Source: Turbatrix aceti (taxonomy: Eukaryota > Nematoda > Chromadorea > Rhabditida > Panagrolaimidae). From it: DNA of 64,000 nt. The stretch is from positions 9,433,246-9,497,245 of the forward strand of contig OZ017770.1 of NCBI GenBank assembly GCA_963969345.1, read 5' to 3'. The position numbers were made by a program, and so were the translations under genes. Of the stretch, positions 31,600 through 43,417 are shown piece after piece (the first letter of the stretch is position 1; each line of letters opens with the position of its first letter). The notes beneath the pieces are model-generated. The model did not search any database. It was not told the DNA's origin and was given only the letters and a program-made list of their open reading frames with translations.

Positions 31600-32445
31600 T
31601 TTACTGCAGCCAAAGTTTTACGTGATAATGCAGTACTGGTTTTTTAAGGAGTTGTAAGCGAATATCACCTAGAAAACCAATTAAGGAGGGCCCCTGTTGA
31701 CCTGAAGCTTTTGGATCCATTTCTATGCTGCAAAATTGAGAAAATAAAATTGGTGGTTACTTCCTGATACACTTTATTTTTAATCTTTGGACAAGCATGA
31801 GACAAATTCGCATTACGTCACCGTCATTTGGCAGTATTTGAATTGGGTCTTGGGGCACTTCACCATTGAGAAGGACGGTAAATAAATAAACAAAAAAACT
31901 AGGAAAATAAAGCATACCCAATAGGATTAAACCAAAATTTATAGTAAAACAAGCCGCTAACACTATTTGTTGTGCAAATAAAATTGGACAACTCGTTAGT
32001 TATTCACCAACTTAGGAAGATAAATGAATAAAAGCTCCGCAATACACAGTTATCCAAAAATTTGCCAAAGTTGAAAAATAGCAACAAAGGGTCGTTCCAT
32101 TAAGCCAGGAGAACATCTTAATTTACAAGAAAACGTATGTTTAGTGTTGTTGATGACCACCGAAGGCATCATTCACTAGGTCGTTGACAGGATCGTAGCC
32201 AAAAAAACGCAAGTGCTAATAAAAACGAATTCATCGAAAAAATAGTAGTTTCGTCGCTTGCTGATCTGAATAAGCAAACACCGAAAACAATCACGATCAA
32301 TCACAGATTCCAGACGTTTGTAATCACTCTTGAACTCCCCGTGAAGTGATTGAAAGCTTTCAACTAGTGTCCCGAGTTTGTAAAAGACCTAATCTCATTG
32401 AACTTATCGCTTTCAGCACACAGCTACCTGGCCCTGAAAGGTTGA
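31600..32445 (-). repeat. Repeat module D, copy 2
   Basis: Reverse complement of 880-1740. The 68-codon ORF is at 31757-31963 on the minus strand. Confidence 0.75.
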
Positions 32446-33060
32446 TGTCATGGCCGATTGTATCCGTTTTTCGGCCATGACCACAGATGCAATTGACTAC
32501 GGACTCTGCGCAATTGTACAGATGCCAAAACAAAATAATTAAAAATTACAATTGCGGGCAAAAATTTGCATCCAAAAAGCGCATTTGACTCAAGCGCTGT
32601 GTTGGGTTGCCAAGAAAAGGAAAATCTTGGATTAACAAACTAGGGGTATAATTGATGGCCAACATAGTAAACTGCTCACTTGTTGCATCCTGTGCCGAAG
32701 GCATCATTCACCAGGTAGTTTACAGGGTCGTGTCCAAAAAAACGCAAATTAAAAACAAAGGTAAAAAACTCATCGTTATTGTGCCCGAAGTCACAGTGTA
32801 GTTTGTTTTTTTTCTCTGCCAAAGAAGAGATTCGTCAATGCTTTAGTAAAAAATAACAGCAGATGTTTGTCAACCTATCTTAATTTCTGTCAGCAATAAT
32901 TCTGGCAACGCCAAAACATCTAAGAAGCACATTTGTCGCAGCACACACAAACATGTGACGTGTTCCATAAAATTTATTCAACTGCGCGTTCTTTTGTTGA
33001 ATTCGGTGAACTGATTGTTTTTGCAGGTTTATTGCCGTCCGATTGTGTTTGTCATTATCT
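32445..33060. other. No gene recognised
   Basis: AT-rich sequence with no convincing ORF. 32620-32660 repeats the 'aatcttggatt' piece of module C. Confidence 0.4.
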
Positions 33061-33313
33061 TCCAATGCCACCAAAAGAAGAGAAAGCCAAAACTACCAGC
33101 AGAGCCGTATACAATGAACATGTCACAGCGCATGTTTCGCCACATAATGGCTGCCGACAGTGATTGGCAGCCCGTCGTAGGAACCCCCTTGGCCGCGTCC
33201 CAACGTAAGTTTAATTGTTTTTATTTGTTATAATTGTTTTCGCACGTTTAACAGCTCAAAAATGTAAAATTTTGAATTTTATGAGTAATTTTTATATGAG
33301 CTAATTTTTTTAG

Positions 33314-33935
33314 GCGACATCAGCGAAGCGGTTGCCGTACGCGAAAAAAAAGAAGAAAGGGGAAAATCCTGCCGGCGACAAGACAAACAAAAATGCTGCT
33401 GCTCGCCGCGGTACCACTGCCAGCCGTGGTGTCAGAGCCACAAACGCCGGACGTGGTGGCAGCACGGGTACTGGCCGACGAGTTTGTAAGTTCAGCTACT
33501 TAAATTGTCAATCCAAGCATTCGAGCCATTAGGTCAGTTGATCACTGAGTGAGTCATATATTTAGGCAGTTTAGCTCGAAATTACAAACCGAGCACTGAA
33601 TATACAATTTTTGTAGCCCAAGAAAATTCACGGCAATACATTTTTTACCAAAAAATATTTGAAATGAAATAATTTAGTTCAATTTAACCATTATACATTG
33701 AAGCAGTTTTTATATGAAACAGTCATTTTTGGAAATATTTTTTATATGTACTATTGGCTCCAAGCTTTTCAAATTGAGTAATCACGTGACTTCGCTCAGT
33801 GCTCTCTCGGCCGAGCACTGCAGCAAGCAGATTGGCTCGAATGTTTGGCTCTACGTACCAGTATGTATAACAATTTTAGTCACCACTTTCGTCGTTCTCA
33901 ATGGCGTTTGTTTTTGTTGAAGAAGTAATAAATAC
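33314..33935 (+). CDS. Duplicated small spliced gene, copy 2
   Basis: An upstream exon is likely (about 33066-33200; donor CCAAC|gtaagt at 33205, acceptor ttttttag ending 33313). Exon 33314-33485 in the frame KKKKKGENPAGDKTNKN...GRGG is basic. Its donor GTTT|gtaagt leads to exon 33617 onward (acceptor ttttgtag). In this copy an insertion of about 60 bp brings a stop soon after 33670, although the downstream 3' part (33714-33920) and AATAAA at 33927 remain. A second open frame through exon 33314 joins in phase to an upstream ATG near 33117, so the real frame is unsettled. Function unknown. Confidence 0.35.
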
Positions 33936-34715
33936 ATAACTTTATGTTTTTATAAATTGTTTCATACTACACAAAACAGCGATCAATAAGAACGTTTGTT
34001 CCTGCCAATTCGGCGGATTTGCAAACGCAAAGGGGGAACATAATAAATCTAATCTTATAATAATTTTTCTTACGTTAAATCAGTTTACATTGAACAGAGA
34101 AATAAGCTCAAATAACACTAAACAGACTTCAATAGGATATGAGGCCACTTTGTGAGCATACACTGGATCCGGCAGTCACAGGTCATCTGGGGTCACTGTG
34201 TAAACGTTGACAACACAATATGTATAATATGTATACCGATCACGTTATTTCGCTTTGAGCTCAATATTGACTTTTTTGTAACTAGCCAGTCACAGCACTT
34301 TTGCAAGTAGGGACATCCTGCTTGTTTGATGGATGGTTGGGGGACTCACTCAGTCAGTCGTTGTCCACCCAGCCAGCCAGCTGGTCCTTTGTTTTTTCCA
34401 CACACTGCTGGGCGTTTAAACGTACTGTGGGGTACAACAAATATAAAAAAATTAAAAAATTGAAAACGCTTTTTTTTATACTTTGTCACTGACAGCACAG
34501 TTAAAAAAAAGATTCAGACCTGGGAAGAAGTAAAGCCAAACAGTAAAACAAAGTGCAGCAGGATGCATGACACATTTGCAACGGACTTACGGCAGGCAAT
34601 AAGTCGCTTTCCTTAAGCCTTTCGACTTAAAAGCTATGTACTGTAACTTGAAGCAAATAAAAAGAAAAGAATCTGTTTCCGTTGAAACGGTTTTCCAATG
34701 ATGCCATAGGATACT

Positions 34716-35095
34716 TGAGGTATCCCCTCATACCGTATCCTCTGTTTTCAAATTTCACAAAACGATCCATCATATTGCCCTGACACTTTTACAAGTAACA
34801 ATGCCGACTCTAACCCTCGTAAAGTAATTTCTCATCGGTCGTAAAGCGAAAGGGAAAACAACACCTTGTTGATCCGTGCAGATCACGAGAACCCCCAAGG
34901 CGACTAGACGACCAAAGTCCGCCTTTGTCCCTTACTCGCTGGATCCCTGATCCCGCCAAAATGCCGTTGTCCCTAATACCAGACAAAGCAGGTTCCGCCC
35001 TGTCCTTTGTCTGCAATTTAAAATAAAATAAATTCTTGTTGAAAGTCGTGTGTGGCCGCCACCGTACGAAGGGTTACCGAACCGGGGATACGACA
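34716..35095 (+). repeat. 5' LTR of the outer retroelement, copy 2
   Basis: Same 380-bp sequence as 16574-16953 with a few substitutions. Termini TGAGGTATCCCC and GGGGATACGACA. Confidence 0.8.
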
Positions 35096-35215
35096 AATTG
35101 GTGCCACTCCCCCGCCCTTCTGTGGTCTCACGACTAACTTTGTGAGTTAAATCTCACGATATTCCGGAATATTCAACGGCCTAGCTGAATATATACGCGA
35201 AACAACAAACGAAAC

Positions 35216-37291
35216 ATGCCTACCCTGTTCGAACGAGGATCTACCCTGGAGAACACCATCCAACAACTCCAACAATTCGAAGCCTCAACAATCAAATCGA
35301 CAACGGATACGGAGAACATAGCAAAAGAAACCCGACAACGACAAACCAAGCTTGAAGAAACGATCGAAAAACTGGCCGAGGAAATGAAGATGCTGCAAAC
35401 AGAAAAGGACCTGCTGAGAAACGAGAATGCCCTGCTGACACGGACGACAACCCTGCTCTTGGAAAAGACTGCCCGACTGGAGAAGACTGCCAAAAACACG
35501 AACGGATGCAACGACACGGAACACAAGGAACTGAAGGTATGTTTTTATAAATTTTTAGGTGACACGGAACGGAAATGGAAGGAACTGGAAGAACTGCTAG
35601 CAGCACTGTACGCGCGACAAGAAGAAACACAAGAAACGACAATCAAGAAGATCAAGGACATGAAGCAGCTGATAACTACGAAAATTGGAAATACGACGAC
35701 AAATGGAATGAAGGACGATGAACTCGAGATAACGACAATGGAAATGGACGATTTGAAGAAGAAACTTGGATTGGCAGCAGGAAATGGAACAAATGGAACT
35801 ACGACGACAATTGGATTGGCAGCAGGAAAGGATACACACGGAACGACGACAAACGAACCACGATTGGAACAAATGGCAGCAACATTGGAAAACATGAAAT
35901 TGGAAATGGAGACCCTCAGAAAATCGAAAACGGAAACAACAAACAAGAATACGACTCTACTTCGACGCTACAAGTTCTTGATCCCGAAGGAAAAGAAACC
36001 GACATCAACGACTCAAGACACGACAGCGATATTGGAAAAGCTCCGTAACCTGACCCTGCGACACAAAAACCAAGAAGCAATGGAAACAGAAACGGCAGCA
36101 ACCACAACGACAACTACGGCGCAACTCAACATGCTATCCATCTACATCCCCGCAGATGAAGTACCCAAATTCACCGGAAATGGAACACAGGCGTTCACTC
36201 AATGGTTACGACAACTCGAACTACAGATGACCAAGCACCCCTTTCAACCCGATGAACGACAACGTCTAGCCTACCTAGTATCAAAACTCAAAGGAATAGC
36301 TCTCTTGACATACGACTCACTGCCGCAGAACATCAGAAACAACTACTACGAAGCAACTGAAGCCCTACATCTTCGATTCTCCAACAACGCAGCAATAAGA
36401 ATAATCTTCAAAACGGAAAACGCCACACATGGAACAATGGAATTAGAAAACTCGACAACCGAAACGGAAACGCATACAACGACGCGAATCGCTCAAATCA
36501 ATATGATGGAAGATAAAACCCCACGCGACGACATACCTTTCTTTGAAGGAAACCCGACGCAATTATTCAATCAATGGCTACGGAAACTCGAACTGCTAAT
36601 GGCAAGAAGCACCCAAGATTTCACCGAAGAAAATCGAAAGGCCCACTTAGTATCAAGACTCAAAGGTAAAGCCTTGATGGCATACGACACATTTCCAGAC
36701 AACGTAAGAGACAGCTACGACGAAACGGTTCAAGCTCTACATCAACGCTTCCCAAGTGCCAACGCAAAGATCGCAGCAGAAGAAGAATTCGCCCAATGCT
36801 ACCAGAAAACAGGAGAAAGCGTATTTGAGTATTCAACTCGCTTGGCAACCCTCGTGTACACCATGATGGAAGGAGAACCGCCTGCAAGCATCGAAAGTAC
36901 TCTCAGAAGAGAAACAATCAACAGAATGCTTCCCACAATGAGCGCCTTCATACGTGGACATAATCCCGCTACGACCGAAGAAGCAATCGCTCTGGCACAC
37001 CGGCAAGAAATAATTGCGGAACAAACCGCACGAGCAGAAAAACTGATCAACGCAACCGCCAATCAACTATCAAATACGTTGACTATCTCCGACGGAAAAT
37101 GCTACAAATGTCAAAAATCAGGACACTTCGCAAAAGAATGTCGCGAACAAAGGTGCTACTACTGTCAGAAAACCGGACACTACGCAAACGAATGCAGAAC
37201 CAGGAAAAGAAATAACGGCAGCAATCAATACCGACGCAACAACCGGTACAACCGACAATATTCGCCACATCCAAGGAAAACCAGTGGTTGA
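35216..37291 (+). CDS. Gag polyprotein of the outer retroelement (copy 2)
   Basis: 691 codons, the same length as copy 1, with about a dozen substitutions (for example, YKFLIPKEK for DKFLIPKEK). Coiled coil, duplicated capsid-like segments, both zinc knuckles and the terminal UGA are all kept. The 22-base intron-like stretch is present at about 35537-35558. Confidence 0.9.
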   Translation: MPTLFERGSTLENTIQQLQQFEASTIKSTTDTENIAKETRQRQTKLEETIEKLAEEMKMLQTEKDLLRNENALLTRTTTLLLEKTARLEKTAKNTNGCNDTEHKELKVCFYKFLGDTERKWKELEELLAALYARQEETQETTIKKIKDMKQLITTKIGNTTTNGMKDDELEITTMEMDDLKKKLGLAAGNGTNGTTTTIGLAAGKDTHGTTTNEPRLEQMAATLENMKLEMETLRKSKTETTNKNTTLLRRYKFLIPKEKKPTSTTQDTTAILEKLRNLTLRHKNQEAMETETAATTTTTTAQLNMLSIYIPADEVPKFTGNGTQAFTQWLRQLELQMTKHPFQPDERQRLAYLVSKLKGIALLTYDSLPQNIRNNYYEATEALHLRFSNNAAIRIIFKTENATHGTMELENSTTETETHTTTRIAQINMMEDKTPRDDIPFFEGNPTQLFNQWLRKLELLMARSTQDFTEENRKAHLVSRLKGKALMAYDTFPDNVRDSYDETVQALHQRFPSANAKIAAEEEFAQCYQKTGESVFEYSTRLATLVYTMMEGEPPASIESTLRRETINRMLPTMSAFIRGHNPATTEEAIALAHRQEIIAEQTARAEKLINATANQLSNTLTISDGKCYKCQKSGHFAKECREQRCYYCQKTGHYANECRTRKRNNGSNQYRRNNRYNRQYSPHPRKTSG

Positions 37292-37456
37292 TTTCGAAAC
37301 AACGGCAACAAAATTTCCAGCCGCACGCGTTCACTGTCACCCGGATACAACAACGGTTCACACAAGAACCATGGCCGAAATCGCAGCAGAACTCCAGAAC
37401 GAAGAACAACCATAAGATTTGCAGACGCAAATGTCGTTCAAGCTCCAACATTCACA

Positions 37457-38061
37457 ATGATGCCAATCGGCACAACCAAGTCGACGACGGAAAAGAAGAA
37501 GACTTGCAAGATGACAAAATGTCTCACAACACTCACCATAATGGCAATCTTCACATCACCAGCAACCGCTCTGATTCAAACAGACGATGTACTGTTTTGT
37601 ACAAAAGACGCGCCAACTTCATATTGGACACTGCCAGACAAACCGCCCTGTCACGCCCCAGACTTTCGCACCTTAGACGCCGTAATCGACACAACATGGG
37701 AAATATACCGACCGAACACGATTGAATACCAAACGATCGCTCATCACTGTCAATGCAGACGCACGATTCAATCACACAAATGTGGTTTCTTTGGAAGTGA
37801 CATCTATTCCGAACCAATAACAGAACCTGTAACAACAACAGCAGCAGAATGCAAACGAATGGCAACAGTGCAGCTATCGGATCACGGTACGCTTATAAAC
37901 AAAACAGCTTTCTTTGCGACCAACAACACGATCAACTTCCCTGATTACTGGTTTCCACGATACATGTGGAGTGATACAGAATCAGTCATCAACTGCTACC
38001 TTAACACAACGAACATTTACACCCGACATGGAACTGAAGAAATCACGAAGGCAATCGTCTC
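37457..38061 (+). pseudogene. Glycoprotein-like region, copy 2 (cut by gap)
   Basis: About 201 codons in the same frame as gag after its UGA. They correspond to the start of the region at 19315, with the hydrophobic leader and N-X-T sequons. The continuation across the Ns, as translated, is not real. Confidence 0.6.
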
Positions 38062-38261
38062 NNNNNNNNNNNNNNNNNNNNNNNNNNNNNNNNNNNNNNN
38101 NNNNNNNNNNNNNNNNNNNNNNNNNNNNNNNNNNNNNNNNNNNNNNNNNNNNNNNNNNNNNNNNNNNNNNNNNNNNNNNNNNNNNNNNNNNNNNNNNNNN
38201 NNNNNNNNNNNNNNNNNNNNNNNNNNNNNNNNNNNNNNNNNNNNNNNNNNNNNNNNNNNNN
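38062..38261. other. Assembly gap of 200 N
   Basis: Exactly 200 N, a typical scaffold placeholder. The sequence on the right (tcggcctagaag) does not continue the retroelement ORF, so the true gap size is unknown and several kilobases of element may be missing. Confidence 0.98.
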
Positions 38262-38715
38262 TCGGCCTAGAAGAATAACCTGGAAAGAGAGAGAAGATTG
38301 GGGATTAAGCTCAGCGTCGATCTCGAGACTACGAAATGTTTTCAGTTGTTGTAAACATCTGTTGACGACTTCTAAAATGCAACGTATTTTTTTAGTTAAA
38401 GTTTTTTTGTGGAGAAAAAAATTTATTTTTAGTTATTTTGTTGTCAACACCATTTTCTGGGTAACCGTTGACAACGCAGGATGTATAATGAGTCTACTGA
38501 TCACGTTCTTATGCTTTGAACTCAATGTTGACTTTTTTTGTAACTAGCCAGTCAACGCACTTTTGCAAGTAGGGACTTCCTGCCTGTTTGATGGATAGTT
38601 GGGGGACTCACTCGGTCAGTCGTTGGCCACCCAGCCAGCCAGCTGGTCCTTTCTTTTTTCCACACACACTGCTGCGCGTTTAAACGTACTGTGGGGTACA
38701 ACAAATACAAAAACA
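38262..38715. repeat. Unassigned sequence and module C copy
   Basis: 38262-38445 has no feature I recognise. 38450-38715 is module C (gactcactcggtcagtcg, gtttaaacgtactgtggggt). Confidence 0.6.
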
Positions 38716-38719
38716 CAAA

Positions 38720-38890
38720 ATTCGTTCAGATAAATTAATTTTTTCTGCGCTGAGTTTGACAATACGCTGAGTTTTACTACGCTGAATCATCCTACTCTGA
38801 ATTATTCCTGCGCCGAGTTTTTTTACGCTGAGTTTGTCAGTGCGCTGAGTTTTCCTTTGCGCGGAATTGCCCTAGAGCCAATTTATTTCG
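38720..38890. repeat. Degenerate 'acgctgagttt' repeats
   Basis: Several imperfect copies of (a/g)cgctgagttt(g/t) at 10-25 base spacing. No ORF. Confidence 0.55.
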
Positions 38891-38892
38891 AT

Positions 38893-39045
38893 TGCCCTCG
38901 GAAAATTTGCATATGATTTCTGTATATAAGCTCGCGCCTTCAAATAAACTAGGAGAGACTTGAGTGAGTCGAACGTGGAGATACTCCATCAGTTTATTTG
39001 ATGGCGCGAGCTTATATACAGAAATCATATGCAAATTTTAGGCAG
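38893..39045. repeat. Inverted pair of promoter-like sequences
   Basis: aaaatttgcatatgatttctgtatataagctcgcgcc at 38893-38940 is repeated as its exact reverse complement at about 38998-39040, separated by about 60 bp. Each arm has an octamer ATTTGCAT, a TATA-like tatataag and a downstream AATAAA-like caaataaac, the layout of a short LTR. The two arms face each other. Confidence 0.65.
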
Positions 39046-39083
39046 TCAACAATATACATCATCTTTTCCTTCCAATTGAGAGC

Positions 39084-39479
39084 TTAAGAGTCGGGTTCGG
39101 TAGCCAATCGTAGATGCTCCAAGTGCGATTTCCAATGATGAGACAGTATACGGGCTTGTTCTGCAAGAGCCAGGTACTTCGGAGTTTTCCCATGGCGAGT
39201 TTCTTCGCTGAGAGCCTTGCGAAGAGTATGCCCTCGTTCGCGCTTGATCTTCTGAAGTTCTTCATGGAGCTTCTCAGTCGGGGTAGACGGCGTATGCGCC
39301 GGCTTCATGTTGTTAAGGTAGGCAAGATAACGGCAAACACAAATTGCGTCCAGTACGTCTCTTATGTGCCCGGTTCTGTAAGTTCTTCAAAATCAAAAAA
39401 AAAATACAAGGGTTTTAGACACCAGAAGAAACCTGTGCAAAATCGAATTCGCAGTTCGAGCCACCTACCGAAATTCCAT
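39084..39479 (-). CDS. Small two-exon hel-rich protein, function unknown
   Basis: Exon 1 is 39479-39469 (ATG GAA TTT CG, donor gtaggt). The intron is 93 bases. Exon 2 is 39375-39084 (acceptor gaacttacag) ending in TAA. Lengths add to 303 bases, giving 100 residues in phase. The protein starts with a hydrophobic helix-like part (HIRDVLDAICVCRYLAYLNN) and continues with a charged helical part rich in Lys, Glu and Arg. I recognise no family. An eleven-base first coding exon is short, so an alternative is that further exons lie upstream. It lies on the same strand as the MATH-BTB gene to its right. Confidence 0.5.
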
Positions 39480-40049
39480 GTTCTCTTCCACACCGCATCA
39501 AACACGTGCCACCGCCGCCGCTTCCCTATTGCGATGCTTGAAAGACAAGCTGCAGCGTTAAATTTAAACGCATTTTGTTTTTCATTTGTTGTAATGCTTC
39601 ATATTTTGTGTGGGCAAAAAAATACTTCATTTCACAAAATACGAGTACACTACGGTAATTGAGTATAGAAAAAAAACATACTCTCGCAAATGGAGTTAAA
39701 ATGAGAAAAAGCCACAACGTAAAATAAAACCCCCCAAAAAATACCTGTGAAGACGGATTCCAGGACGGTATACAAGTCAGGTGAGAGCAAATCAAATCAG
39801 TTCAAGACAAATGAATCGAACACAAAAAAGAACAGAAGGCAGAACATAGTAAAATGAAACAGTAGTAAAAAGTATGTCAACTAACCACAAAAAATAGGAC
39901 CACCCGACCAGACAAAAAAATTAACAAAAAAATAATCCATTTTTGCTGTTAATTTGGCCTCGTGTAGGGTACGTGTCTGTTTTTTGGTAGCATAAAAAAT
40001 GGAAATAAACACTCAAAATGCGTGTGTGTAGCTCACCGGGTCCGCTGGG
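39480..40049. other. Intergenic, no gene recognised
   Basis: AT-rich. A truncated tcgtgtagggtacgtg resembling the CTACGTAG motif is at about 39960. Confidence 0.45.
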
Positions 40050-41881
40050 CTAGTAGAGCATCCGACTGCGATCTCTTGCTAACTTGAGAACCAACTCGAA
40101 GTGCTCATCGCAGGCAAGTTTGAGTGACTGGATGCCTTTTCGCTCGGCCATGAGTCTGACCTTTTGAACGTCGCCAGCATTCAGGCCATTCGTCGTAACC
40201 ACGGATGCGAGGGACATTGTGACGTAGTTCTGAAAAAAGAGACTTCAGTTAGATAAAAAACTGATTTTTATTCCCAAAAAATATTTTTAAAATTAAAATT
40301 GAAGTAAAACAATGATTTTTAATTTTACGCGTTTTTCGGATTTTAACAAAAAAATTTGAATTCGGATAAACAATTTGTGGGTTTCTAAAAACAATTTTTG
40401 TTATAAACCCAAATATTTTTTTTTAAAGATTTAAAAAAATCGTAATTTTTATACAGAAAAATAATTTTTACGACAAAAGTATAAAAAAAGCCACGATATT
40501 CACAAAAAAAAATTGATGCTAATATCAAAAACTGTTTTTGGGTCCTAATTGAAACATATTTTTTTTAAACACTAACATTTAATTTTTACGGTAAAACCCT
40601 CTTGATAACCAAAAACCCCAACTTCAGTCCTTCAAGTTGCATGAGAAATCACATGGCCACCAAAAGATCATCTTTGATCCCCAGCTACCCGACCAGAGCT
40701 CACAGCCGAACCCAATTACCGCATCCTTGGTCGGCCGAGACGTCTTTTATAGCCCCGGTCCTACCACAAAACAAATCGATAGCAATCGTCTTCGACGGAG
40801 ACAAACCAAAGCCCATCCATATTCTCTTCTTTTCTGTCCAACACGCAACCAAAAAAATATTTATAAGAAAATTCTGCCATGAAAGCCTACGCTCTTCGTC
40901 TTTTGCTACTTTCATTCATGATCAAAATTGTGAAAATCGATAAATTTTTATAAATTTTAAAAAGAACATTCGGTGTGAAAAAAAATGTGTTGAAAATCGC
41001 CAAGTCCCCAAAAAATTTTAAAAATCCCCCAAAACCCCAAACAATCATCGTAACCCACCGTCAGCTCCGGCATATCGTAAACATGCGCAAACTGGAAGAG
41101 ATCACTGGAGACGCTTAAGATATCGTCGCCAAAGGCTCCCAGGTAGCAAAAGTCGACCGCAAGCTGCACAATGTCGGCTTCAAAGTTTGAAATGTTAATC
41201 AGGGATTGCGTCGAGAATATGCGAGCCAGAACCCGTGACTTGCGTGCCAAGACTTTTCGATGAGCGTTGATCTCAATGTTATCGACGCTAATTTTGACAT
41301 CACATGGACCGTAGAGCTTGATGCGTTCTTTCTCGACGGCGCGCTGTGTAATCGCGGGCATATCGAGGATTTTGACGACGAACGAATATTTGAGCTGAAC
41401 CATGCCATCGATCGAGGACGGCGCATTGGCCTTGAGCTCTTCAATACCCCCCAGGCCGTCCGTCGACATTGTCTGACTCGAATTGGCGTACATTCTCTGG
41501 AGAACACTCACTGAAAGTGGACAAAAAACATATTTAAAAATCAGTTTTTATCCTCAATTTTATATAAAAAACCCCAAAAAAATCCCAAAACCCACCTTTT
41601 CTCGACGTGCCAACGACCTCGGCAGACAACTTGACAATCATATCACAGTTGCTTTTGAGCAGGCATTGAAGGACCAGACTGCCGTTTTCGACGAGAACGA
41701 AAAACTGGTAATTGTAGGCATCTCCGACGGTTGTACGCTCGGTGCTCGTGAAATACTTTTCAGACAGGTTGGACACAGGAATTTTGAAAAACATCGTGGA
41801 ATCACCCTGAAACAACGTCCACCATTTTACATCCCCAAAAAAAACAGACAAAAAACTCACAGTGTCCATCTGTGATACCAT
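40050..41881 (-). CDS. MATH-BTB domain protein (probable CUL3 substrate adaptor)
   Basis: Four minus-strand exons in consistent phase: 41881-41861 (MVSQMDT, donor gtgag), 41806-41596 (acceptor tgtttcag), 41510-41059 (acceptor actttcag, donor gtgggt) and 40229-40050 (acceptor ttttttcag, stop TAG), 287 residues in total. Residues 8 to about 150 have the strand pattern of a diverged MATH domain (YQFFVLVENGSLVLQCLL). Residues about 155-270 are a BTB/POZ domain (CDVKISVDNIEINAHRKVLA, then RVLARIF and the late helices). In nematodes such proteins bind CUL3 through BTB and substrates through MATH for ubiquitylation; that role is inferred from family. Small possible exons just upstream (42100-41890) could extend the N-terminus. 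Confidence 0.8.
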
Positions 41882-42340
41882 GTTTACCCGGAAAATGAGA
41901 TGACAGACAAAAGAACGTTTAAAACGAGGCTAAATGCTTTGGCACCCTGTAGGACAGCACAAACACGTTCGATTAACGTTCGAGCTTGACTCGGGGACAC
42001 GAAACAATTCGTCTGAAATCGAGTAAAACCAAAAAAGTGCTTCAAACTCATGCGAGGATAAACCAACCTTTGAAATTTGAAACAAAAACTCCAAACACCG
42101 GCAGCCGCTGGTGTTGATTCGATCTATTATAGTAGCTGTGCCCTGTGATCGTTGAGACAGGAAGAACAAATCTAAAGCACAAACGACGATGACAAAGACG
42201 AAGTAGACCGCGTAGAGTGGTGAACTTCTTCGGCGATAAAAAATGCATAGCTTTCAAGCAGAGTTGGAACTTTCGTTGCGAGAACCGCAAAAATATCAAA
42301 AATGGAAAAAGCCTGCAGCCTGCAAGGATTTTGCTCCAAG
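41882..42340 (-). other. Possible 5' exons of the MATH-BTB gene
   Basis: On the minus strand an exon between acceptor gtgctttag and donor AAAG|gttggt (about 42174-42068) and another after cgatttcag (about 42013) are open, but they end in a stop just before the ATG at 41881. They could be 5' UTR exons or part of a longer product. Confidence 0.3.
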
Positions 42341-42480
42341 TGAAAGTGAAAGTCGGGGGACGTCCCAGGGATTCTCAGGGGGATTATTCCCGTGATCCCC
42401 GGGGATTCCCCCGCCCAAAAGTAATCCCCCAGGGGATTTGGGGATAAAAATTAAAAAAAAAGGCGTATTTTTGCTTCCAT
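42340..42480. repeat. Fragment of the gggattccc-word MITE family
   Basis: A dense run of gggatt/aatccc words (gggggattattcccgtgatc, then ccccggggattccccc), like the interior of the MITE at 58319-58674. Termini are not identifiable. Confidence 0.5.
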
Positions 42481-43417
42481 GACACTTTTTTAAGTCAAAT
42501 TTAATGGTAAGATTCAACAATAAGAAAAGAACCTATAAGTATTTATAATAACAAATTATGCTGGAGCACAGTTTTCTGGATAAATTCCTCCTTTCCATAA
42601 ACTAAGCGAAAAACAAAGGAAAGAAAAACGAAGGAAGTCAACGCTTGAAGAAACACTGACGAAAACAAAAAAATGACATAAAGACTAGCTCAGACAAGTC
42701 CAGTGCTGTATTTTGATTGCGACTGCTGATACTGAGCCTTTTGATTATTTTGGTTGACGTGATAAATTACTGTTCCGACGATTCTTTTGAGCACTGCTTC
42801 AAGGCGTTCGAGGGGGGTTTTCGTGTGATCGTGTGACGATCCGAAACATCCAATTCGTCGTCCGATCCGAAATCCAATGCGTTAGATGATCAGATTATTT
42901 TAAAAATAAAGCGCAATTAAATACAGCACTTTTCTGTCTGTTTTCTTTGCACCGCCCGTACTCTTATTTAGCAGTCATCCATGGTGATAGTCCGTGAGCG
43001 ACCGCGTTTTACCGCACTGCTTGCTGCTTGACGGTGCTCACCACCACCATTCGCAAATGATTGCAATTAGTGAGTTTGTTTCCAAAGCTACCTTACATGA
43101 ACCAACTACTCATGAGAACGCATAAGCATAAAAAAATTGTTGCAACCTGTCTACTAGACTGAAAAACTCAAAAAGTAGAGGGCAATCTACAATTACGTTA
43201 CGACATAATGCGTGATAGCCATTTTCTGTTTCGCAAGACCGGTAATCCCCTTTCTCGGTACCACTGATCCAATTATTGTAATTATCGTTACTCAAAAAAA
43301 TAATTATTTATCCAAAAAACGATGTTACAAAATTAAAATTTTAAAATAACTGTTAAAAAAATACGTTAAATAATTAACAAAGTAATAAAACGCCTAAAAC
43401 AAATTTGTTTGAAAAAG
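42480..43417. other. Intergenic, no gene recognised
   Basis: No ORF with splice support. 42940-43010 (tagcagtcatccatggtgatagtc...gagcgacc) is similar to 52680-52730 (cagtaatccatgttagttgtc...gagcgacc), so a small repeat is shared. Confidence 0.45.

Larger units (their letters stand above)
34716..38061 (+). mobile_element. Outer retroelement, copy 2 (incomplete at a gap)
   Basis: The LTR (34716-35095), primer-binding site, gag and the first 200 codons of the glycoprotein-like ORF are nearly identical to copy 1, in the same target site and with the same upstream flank. It ends at the N gap at 38062. No nested insertion is seen in the part that is visible. Confidence 0.88.

Noticed and set aside
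37914..38278. ORFs that translate through the N gap
   Set aside because: The Ns are placeholders. The apparent continuity is an artefact.
40021..40075. tRNA-like tract (gtagctcaccgg...gtagagcatccgactgc)
   Set aside because: It overlaps the last coding bases of the MATH-BTB gene, the D-arm is too long and no T-arm follows. Probably coincidence.
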